Source: Patescibacteria group bacterium
GTDB taxonomy: Bacteria; Patescibacteriota; Microgenomatia; UBA1400; MFAQ01
Reading direction: 5' to 3'
Assembly: GCA_943355005.1 (NCBI GenBank)
Contig: CALRDV010000008.1
Coordinates: 1 to 53,822, forward strand
DNA: 53,822 nt
The notes beneath the pieces were generated by a model. It had not been told where the DNA came from and did not search any database. It worked only from the letters and a program-made list of their open reading frames with translations. The first letter of the stretch is position 1; each line of letters starts with the position of its first letter. The position numbers and the translations under genes are program-made. Shown one piece after another: positions 47,049 to 53,822 of this stretch.

Positions 47049-47075
47049 TTTTTTATAATATTATTTGCCTTATTA

Positions 47076-47756
47076 TTACAAATCTTCCGGTCTTTGGTAG
47101 AACCAATGTGTTCCCTCTTTTTTTAGTTTATCTAACGAACCAAAACAGTTTTGAGCAATATCGAGAATCACTACTTTTCCCCAGCTGGTAGTATATCTCG
47201 CCCATGCATGGCCACCTAGGCCGAGAATCGCATTTCTGTCTACAGATACTTTTCCTCCTAAATAACCATCATCAACAAGTTTTTCCAGAAGATAAGCAGC
47301 TAGAAGCGCCTGGTGACGGCAAACTCCGGCGTGAGATTTGAGATATCGATTCAAACCAATTTTTTGATCTGGCTCTCCACCATAGTTTCTATGAATAGAA
47401 TCCACCTTAGCGGAATTGTAGGGCATTTTTTCTAATACAAGATCAAAAACTTCACGGAGAGAATAATATTTAAAATCTCCCCCTTTACTCTCAATCCGAC
47501 TAATTAAGAGTTGATAAATTTCTTCCAGCTCAGGCTGCTTTTCATCATCAACCACTATGGCTTCACGAGCATTTCCACCGAGATATACGCCTCTATTTAT
47601 CCGACAATCACGCCCAATAATTGGTCTTCCTTGCCAAAAACCATGTCGGGAATCTACTACTGGTTCTTCATAAAAAGGGTTGCTTTTGACACGTTGAACC
47701 CCCATTTCAGTTCTTCTGGAACTAACTCTTTCATGGTCAATCTCCATTCTTGGCAT
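47076..47756 (-). CDS. transglutaminase-like cysteine protease fold protein
   Basis: The start is ATG 47756; a TATAAT box (47763-47768, minus) lies 6 nt upstream and would be inside a longer frame from 47771. The 226 residues contain a Cys-His-Asp triad as in transglutaminase-like proteins: HAGVCRHQALLAAYLLEKL near 142, LGGHAWARY near 180 and VVILDIAQN near 197. The N-terminal 60 residues are unlike known domains. It has no signal peptide. Its role may be peptide cleavage or cross-linking in the cytoplasm. Confidence 0.75.
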   Translation of the reverse strand: MPRMEIDHERVSSRRTEMGVQRVKSNPFYEEPVVDSRHGFWQGRPIIGRDCRINRGVYLGGNAREAIVVDDEKQPELEEIYQLLISRIESKGGDFKYYSLREVFDLVLEKMPYNSAKVDSIHRNYGGEPDQKIGLNRYLKSHAGVCRHQALLAAYLLEKLVDDGYLGGKVSVDRNAILGLGGHAWARYTTSWGKVVILDIAQNCFGSLDKLKKEGTHWFYQRPEDL

Positions 47757-47785
47757 GGCAAGATTATACACCCCATAAAAACAAC

Positions 47786-47808
47786 AAAGGCCCTGATATA
47801 GGGCCTTT
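47786..47808 (-). terminator. terminator of groEL
   Basis: AAAGGCCCT-GATAT-AGGGCCTTT lies 22 nt after the groEL stop on the minus strand, with T-rich sequence next. Confidence 0.85.
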
Positions 47809-47829
47809 GCTTGTTAATCTTTGGAGTTT

Positions 47830-49501
<1,672 letters not shown>

Positions 49502-49512
49502 AATGATAATTG

Positions 49513-49824
49513 TTATTTACTAACGATGGCGAGAATGTCGTCGAACTTGAGGAACTGGTATTCGGTATCACCAATCTCGACTTCGTTACCGCCCCACTTC
49601 TTGTAAAGGACAGTGTCCCCTGCTTTGGCGGGAGAAGAGACTTCGACACCTCGATCATTAATTAATTTACCTCCTGCAGCGAGAACAGTGCCGTATTGAG
49701 GTTTCTCGGAATGAGAATCAGGGAGATAGAGTCCGGAAGCAGTTTTCTTTTCTTGTTTAGCCGGTTCGACTAAGAGATATCCCGGAGCGGGCTGTAACTT
49801 TTTAACAGTAAGGGTATTAACCAT
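49513..49824 (-). CDS. groES: co-chaperonin GroES (Cpn10)
   Basis: The cap of the GroEL chamber. The 103 residues show LQPAPGYLLVEP, a mobile loop region KKTASGLYLPD, GTVLAAGG and KAGDTVLYKKWGGNEVEIGDTEYQFLKFDDILAIV. Its 5' leader is about 60 nt long, with a 16-bp palindrome (49853-49868). A candidate operator lies at the promoter. Confidence 0.97.
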   Translation of the reverse strand: MVNTLTVKKLQPAPGYLLVEPAKQEKKTASGLYLPDSHSEKPQYGTVLAAGGKLINDRGVEVSSPAKAGDTVLYKKWGGNEVEIGDTEYQFLKFDDILAIVSK

Positions 49825-49851
49825 ATTGGTTTATTTGTGTTAATTGATATG

Positions 49852-49870
49852 GATCCGCCTAGGCGGATGA
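49852..49870. repeat. palindrome in the groESL leader
   Basis: ATCCGCCTAGGCGGAT (49853-49868) is a perfect 16-bp palindrome followed by GAC. It resembles the repeat family with a shortened core. Confidence 0.7.
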
Positions 49871-49888
49871 CAAATGACAATGAGACTT

Positions 49889-49918
49889 GTTGAGTATAAC
49901 AGAAAACTATCACTCAAC
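49889..49918 (-). promoter_or_regulatory. candidate groESL operator (inverted repeat over the promoter)
   Basis: GTTGAGT-N16-ACTCAAC is a perfect 7-bp inverted repeat. On the minus strand TATACT (49893-49898), the likely -10, lies in one arm. It has the layout of CIRCE (arms plus spacer) but a different sequence. Confidence 0.5.
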
Positions 49919-50024
49919 TATCTCGATTGCTATTTTACAAACTATTGGAAAATTTTGTCAAGAGGATTTTCTATCTATTGGCATGCCATGCCAGCACAAG
50001 TAAACTGTTTGCATATTTGCTTAA

Positions 50025-50510
50025 TTATTTTTTTATCTTGAGTGGTGGACAAGGAGCACAGTCTGCTCTTTTGCACTCGTCGGGTAATAGACTGGAATAA
50101 TTTTTGTCAGTTTCATAAAGTATCCAGCCGTCTGAGCCAATCTCAGAAGAACTAATAACTGTTGGACAGGAACAACAAGTGTTTGTTTGTATTCCTACAA
50201 CTTGTCCTTCCGTTAATATAAGAGTGTTTGTTTCTTCCTCAAGCAAAATCTCTTTGAACCCGACCCCTGATTTAGTAAAACATACTGATGGGTAAGATTC
50301 TGAAATATTGGACCCGGGAGATTCGACGCATTCTTTGAAATTAGCAGGCTCCTGAGTTTGTGTTGTATTTACTTTGGAAAAAAATGGCCAAGGCATGAAA
50401 CTAGAAGCCAGGTAACCAACAAGTACGCCTAAGAAAAATAATAAGGACCCCAGAGGGAAGGTGTTTTTTTTGGGAACAGGCGGGGTAATGAGAACAGGAT
50501 TGTTTTCCAT
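50025..50510 (-). CDS. membrane-anchored cysteine-rich protein
   Basis: The 161 residues have a short cytoplasmic start, one membrane segment (about 18-40) and an outer domain with several cysteines (CVES, NTCCSCP, CKRADCAPCPP). TATAAT (50517-50522, minus) lies 6 nt before the ATG, with no SD. It is one of a run of anchored proteins of like design that follow on the same strand. No family was recognised. Confidence 0.7.
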   Translation of the reverse strand: MENNPVLITPPVPKKNTFPLGSLLFFLGVLVGYLASSFMPWPFFSKVNTTQTQEPANFKECVESPGSNISESYPSVCFTKSGVGFKEILLEEETNTLILTEGQVVGIQTNTCCSCPTVISSSEIGSDGWILYETDKNYSSLLPDECKRADCAPCPPLKIKK

Positions 50511-50567
50511 AATCTGATTATAGTATTTTTTGTAGATTAGAAAATTATTTGTGTTGTGTGTTGGTAT

Positions 50568-51590
50568 TTATAGAGCAGCACCTTGGAAATTTGGACAGTT
50601 GGCAGACGCCCAGGAAATAAATTCGGATGAACATTGTGGTTTTACTGCGCCTGGACCGGGCATACAGTCGACGTAATCTGTAGTGGGGCAGACAAAGCCT
50701 GATGTAGGAGAAAGAGGTTCGAAGGTATTGAGGATTGTCTGATAATTAGAAAAAACAATTGTTTTTCGATAATCATCTTCTGATCCTGGATATACAGAAA
50801 AACGATAAACAGTTTTGTTTGCCAAAGTATATGTTGAAACTGTAATAAAACCTGGAGCTAACCACTCCTCCACTCTCTCAATTGCAGGCAATCCTAATAA
50901 GCTAGATTTGGTGGTGGAAATAACTTTGCTTCCAGGTTTACCTTCCCAAGAAGTTTTATTTATTTCATCCAGTTTTGCTAAATACGAAATCAGATTGGAG
51001 GATTCTGAATCCAAAATATCAATCTGGAGAGAACTGCCATCCGGAGCTTGAATGGTGTTTGAATTTTGAAAACTACTGCCGTGCTCGATTAATTTCCAGT
51101 CGGAAGGAACAACTATTTTATATCGACTTAGTTCATCTTTTATTATTTGAGAGCCTGAAGGTAGCTCAGAAATTATTGGAGAAATTGACGGAGTGATTGT
51201 CCGAGGACACATGTCTGGAGTTTCCGGAATCATACAACGAGGGGTGGCGTCTAGGCAGGCTGGTCTGGGGATGCAATTTTTTAGCTGAGGGTTTATGGAT
51301 TCAGGAATTTTTGAAACGGGTAGATAAATGGCGATAAAATAGCCGAGAACTATACCGATTGTTAGAAATAACAAACCAATAGGAATAATTTTATGGATTT
51401 CCCCCTTCGGGGACCAGCGGCCCGCCTTCGCGGGAATGACAGGTGGCGTGGATATACTGGATTCCGGGTCAAGCCCGGAATGACGAGTGTATAGAGATTT
51501 ATCTAATCCCGTCACGGCGGATGAGGTAGTTGATGGGCTAGATTGCTTCGCTTCGCTCGCAATGAAGTTGTCTGGATTGGAATTTTCCAT
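50568..51590 (-). CDS. membrane-anchored protein with a repeat-built N-terminus
   Basis: Residues 1-65 are mostly translated palindromic repeats: NFIASEAKQS (51541-51566), RHSGLDPES (51460-51484) and VIPAKAGRWSPKGEI (51396-51440). A membrane segment (about 68-90) and an outer domain of about 240 residues follow, with cysteine-rich ends and the strand-rich middle ISELPSGSQIIKDELSRYKIVVPSDWKLIE like PsbP or DUF-type lipoproteins. The repeats form the cytoplasmic tail, where inserts would be tolerated. It starts directly after the stop of the 51591 gene, so the two are coupled. Confidence 0.75.
   Translation of the reverse strand: MENSNPDNFIASEAKQSSPSTTSSAVTGLDKSLYTRHSGLDPESSISTPPVIPAKAGRWSPKGEIHKIIPIGLLFLTIGIVLGYFIAIYLPVSKIPESINPQLKNCIPRPACLDATPRCMIPETPDMCPRTITPSISPIISELPSGSQIIKDELSRYKIVVPSDWKLIEHGSSFQNSNTIQAPDGSSLQIDILDSESSNLISYLAKLDEINKTSWEGKPGSKVISTTKSSLLGLPAIERVEEWLAPGFITVSTYTLANKTVYRFSVYPGSEDDYRKTIVFSNYQTILNTFEPLSPTSGFVCPTTDYVDCMPGPGAVKPQCSSEFISWASANCPNFQGAAL
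51396..51566 (+). repeat. three palindromic repeats inside the 50568-51590 gene
   Basis: Type D at 51396-51440, type A at 51460-51484 and type C at 51541-51566 (the last with AATGAAG replacing AATGACG). All are read from the opposite strand, without stops. Confidence 0.85.
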
Positions 51591-52643
51591 TTAGGGAAGG
51601 ATTACGATTTTTTCGAGGATGTAATTAACCTCATCCCCTAAAATCTCATCAATTACTGTGTTGCTTGTTATTTTAATCTGACCAAGTGCAGTTGAAGAAA
51701 CAAATTTCCCTTCTGAATTATTTTCACAAATTCTATAGACCGGTGTTACTGCAGCAGAAGGGAGTTCTTGTTGGGCCCAGCGCCACATAAAGTTATCATT
51801 TTTTAGGAGGGATTTAAAATCTCCATATCGATCAAACAAACCTTCGATGTCTGGTTCTCCAGGGTAAACACAGTCCGCATAATGAGCATCTGATTGAATA
51901 ATTTCGATATTGATATTTCCTTTCATCAAGGTCAAAGTAGAACTGCCAAGTTCTCCAGTTTTTGGAACGTTTTTGTATTCCTTAATTGACCAGGTGGTGG
52001 GATAGTAGATACGATAAGACTTAAAGGCGGTTAGTGGAGATTTGACTGTCATCATGTTCCACTTGAGACTGAGAAGAGCGGCGGAGGTGGCGGTGGGCTC
52101 AGGGATAGGTGTTTCCATGGGAGTTAATTCCTGAATTGGCTCGATGGTGGGCTCGGCGGGGGCGACAACGGCAGGAGCAGTGGGAACAAATCGTGAGGCT
52201 AGAACTCCAAGAAGGATACCAAGAAGGACAAGAGCAAAAGTGACTAAGACATTTCTGACTACAGATGATTTTTCAGTTTCTTCAATATGAGGCGTCGGTG
52301 GGAGTGGGTGGGGCACTTCCGTGGTCTGAGGAGTCACTACCGTCTCCTGAGGAATGGTCCATGAGGGTGACTCTCGAGTCGGGAGAGGTGGAGCCGGTGG
52401 CTCTTGGGGTGACTGGAATGGGGTCGAGGAGTATAGATCTACGGATGGCGGTGTCCCCACTGGAGCGACTGTCTGGTCTCCTCCCCAGGACTGGGGCGGT
52501 GTGTAACTGACTCCTGGGACTACCAATGGCTGGTCCGGAGCCGAAGCTTCCATCTTGGAAGTTTCTTGGTTTTTCATCAGGGAGTCTTCGGGGGCTATCA
52601 TCAAGTCTTGGTTTGGTTGGTCGCTCTTTTGGTTCGGGTCCAT
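51591..52643 (-). CDS. membrane-anchored protein with Pro-rich cytoplasmic tail and PsbP-like domain
   Basis: The 350 residues begin with about 125 Pro/Thr/Ser/Glu-rich, disordered residues, then a membrane segment (about 130-152), a Pro/Glu linker and an outer domain with SYRIYYPTTWSIKEYK near 220, like that of the neighbour (YKIVVPSDWKLIE). The two may be diverged paralogues. Its first 362 nt overlap the end of the Nudix frame in another phase. Confidence 0.7.
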   Translation of the reverse strand: MDPNQKSDQPNQDLMIAPEDSLMKNQETSKMEASAPDQPLVVPGVSYTPPQSWGGDQTVAPVGTPPSVDLYSSTPFQSPQEPPAPPLPTRESPSWTIPQETVVTPQTTEVPHPLPPTPHIEETEKSSVVRNVLVTFALVLLGILLGVLASRFVPTAPAVVAPAEPTIEPIQELTPMETPIPEPTATSAALLSLKWNMMTVKSPLTAFKSYRIYYPTTWSIKEYKNVPKTGELGSSTLTLMKGNINIEIIQSDAHYADCVYPGEPDIEGLFDRYGDFKSLLKNDNFMWRWAQQELPSAAVTPVYRICENNSEGKFVSSTALGQIKITSNTVIDEILGDEVNYILEKIVILP

Positions 52644-53772
52644 TTTTGGTTAGTTGATTGGTAGTTAGGAGACCTTTGTCTCTTAAAAGATTGAGTAGGT
52701 TGACGGTCATCCGTAACCTGCCTCCGGTATTGGTCTCTTTAATTAGTTTATACGCTTCATCGAAATTTAGCCATTTTATATCGTCGAATTCAGTGGCTCC
52801 TAAAGTAATATTAGTATCTTTTGCTTCCGTTGTATAGAAATAATAATATTTACCTTTCATGACGACCGATTCTCCTGAATCTGTTACCATATCCCTCAGT
52901 CCTTGTTTACTTGGAGGAAATTCTATTTTGTCGACAGAAATGAGTTTGATATTAGTATCACAGGTTTTTATAAAATCTTCCGTGACTTCTTCCGATAATT
53001 CTTTGAAAAATGCTTCTTGAATAGTTTCTTTGTTTTCTACTCCCCCTTGAGGTAGGAGCCATTGATTAAATGTTTTTTGATAGGCTAGAAGAATTTTTTT
53101 GTTGTTTAAAAAACATCCGACAACACTAGGACGAAGACCTTGTTTACGGAGAGTGTCCATGACTTCCAAAGTTGGATCCTTAAGAGGGGCGCTTGGAGTA
53201 GCTGATATGCTAGATTGCCGCGCTTCGCTCGCAATGACGAATGGTGTTGTTTTTGAAGTGACAGATGTTTTGATGGTTTGAGATTCCTCCACTCGCTTTG
53301 GCTCGGTCGGAATGACAGTTTTTGATTCCGAGATGGTGGAAGAAGTTTTGTTGTCTATTTCTTCAGGTTTTATGGGGACTCCGGAGGGAGGAATCTTATA
53401 TGAATTGGGTTTTGTCAAAACCGGAGTAGGTGGAAGTTGGGGTTGATATGGGGGTTTGGGGGTGTATGGTGCGGGTGGAGTGTATGGAGCGGCTGATGTA
53501 TTAGATTGCCGCGCTTCGCTCGCAATGACGGGTGTCGAGCTAGTGACAAATGGAGGTTTGTTAAATCGCTGAGTGTCTTGGTAGCTTCTGGATGCCTCAC
53601 TTTGGACAGACACTGAGGGTTTTGATGAAGAATAAGCAGAGGAATTGTTTGGTTGAGCAGCAAAATCAGCGGGAGAATTTTCCGGAGTGCGCAATGCTTT
53701 GGGGATGTAGGGTGGTTCGGTGAATCTTTTGGCGGCCGGAGTCATAATAGCGGTCACTTGTGACATGTCCAT
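52282..53772 (-). CDS. Nudix hydrolase-domain protein with long disordered ends
   Basis: A frame of 496 residues. About 150-210 residues at the start are Pro/Thr/Ser-rich and contain repeat-derived peptides (VIASEARQS twice, VIPTEPKRVEES). A Nudix domain follows near 215-365, with the box GGVENKETIQEAFFKELSEEVTED: the catalytic glutamates are kept, but R is Lys and the final G is Thr. The last 120 residues lie in the overlap with the next gene and may be out-of-frame read-through. The frame stays open upstream to the window edge (KVLDTTFTKYYRKIEP before the first Met), so the true start may lie outside. Confidence 0.65.
   Translation of the reverse strand: MDMSQVTAIMTPAAKRFTEPPYIPKALRTPENSPADFAAQPNNSSAYSSSKPSVSVQSEASRSYQDTQRFNKPPFVTSSTPVIASEARQSNTSAAPYTPPAPYTPKPPYQPQLPPTPVLTKPNSYKIPPSGVPIKPEEIDNKTSSTISESKTVIPTEPKRVEESQTIKTSVTSKTTPFVIASEARQSSISATPSAPLKDPTLEVMDTLRKQGLRPSVVGCFLNNKKILLAYQKTFNQWLLPQGGVENKETIQEAFFKELSEEVTEDFIKTCDTNIKLISVDKIEFPPSKQGLRDMVTDSGESVVMKGKYYYFYTTEAKDTNITLGATEFDDIKWLNFDEAYKLIKETNTGGRLRMTVNLLNLLRDKGLLTTNQLTKNGPEPKERPTKPRLDDSPRRLPDEKPRNFQDGSFGSGPAIGSPRSQLHTAPVLGRRPDSRSSGDTAIRRSILLDPIPVTPRATGSTSPDSRVTLMDHSSGDGSDSSDHGSAPPTPTDASY
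53213..53529 (+). repeat. three palindromic repeats inside the Nudix gene (53213-53238, 53282-53316, 53514-53529)
   Basis: Two type C copies share the core GCGCTTCGCTCGC and both are read on the minus strand as VIASEARQS. The type D copy at 53282-53316 is read as VIPTEPKRVEES. Confidence 0.85.
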
Positions 53773-53822
53773 GGGCTCTATTTTGCGATAGTATTTTGTG
53801 AAAGTAGTATCAAGAACTTTTT

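Noticed and set aside
49825-50024. CIRCE element before groES
   Set aside because: Neither TTAGCACTC nor GAGTGCTAA is present; a different inverted repeat is reported instead.

Overview
The window looks like chromosomal DNA of a streamlined Candidate Phyla Radiation (Patescibacteria) bacterium, most likely of the Microgenomates (OP11) branch. This is inferred from gene content and style: a short phosphoglycerate kinase, a WecA-like transferase with a CPR-style motif, a DUF2298 membrane protein, paired FemAB-like proteins, a DUF2779 nuclease, PEGA/SH3 and cysteine-rich surface proteins, tightly packed genes and many starts without a Shine-Dalgarno site. TGA is used as a normal stop (for example at the ends of the 29.8, 37.6 and 39.1 kb genes), so the SR1/Gracilibacteria code is not in use. 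No rRNA, CRISPR array, integrase or transposase gene was seen.

Layout. 0-5.6 kb: a plus-strand operon of two cysteine-rich secreted proteins (the second with an LPETG end), an FAD oxidoreductase and a large DUF2298 membrane protein. 5.6-7.9 kb: repeat-rich spacers around tpiA and an LCP cell-wall ligase. 7.9-11.7 kb: a UvrD helicase and two FemAB-like proteins. 11.7-34.2 kb: a repeat-free stretch mixing housekeeping genes (ung, thyX, acyltransferase, nuclease, DHH phosphoesterase, helicase-nuclease, TspO, DUF2779 nuclease, SDR, histidine phosphatase, RmuC) with small accessory genes, each having its own promoter, SD and terminator. 34.2-41.4 kb: a TrpR-like regulator, metG, tatD and an overlapping surface-polysaccharide operon (GT2, small membrane protein, WecA-like, DPPR synthase). 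41.4-47.8 kb: a PEGA/SH3 lipoprotein, tRNA-Cys, gap, pgk, an M23 peptidase and a transglutaminase-like protein. 47.8-53.8 kb: groEL, groES and four membrane or low-complexity proteins, one with a Nudix domain.

How the genes fit together. Lower glycolysis is spread over separate loci (tpiA, gap, pgk, a phosphoglycerate-mutase-like protein). Envelope building dominates: LCP ligase, FemAB pair, M23 peptidase, WecA/DPPR lipid-linked sugar steps, and surface proteins. Ung and ThyX sit side by side and both keep uracil out of DNA.

Two features cut across the annotation. First, about twenty genes have a TANNNT box 6-8 nt before the start codon and no SD, which indicates leaderless mRNAs; a second class of mostly small accessory genes has -35/-10 promoters with 17-bp spacers, strong SDs and hairpin terminators, several ending in the same U-run plus GTGG tail. 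Second, about 30 copies of a palindromic repeat with constant ends (GATT...AATGAC) and variable hairpin cores lie in spacers and also in-frame inside genes, adding peptides such as GWIPGQARNDD to unrelated proteins.
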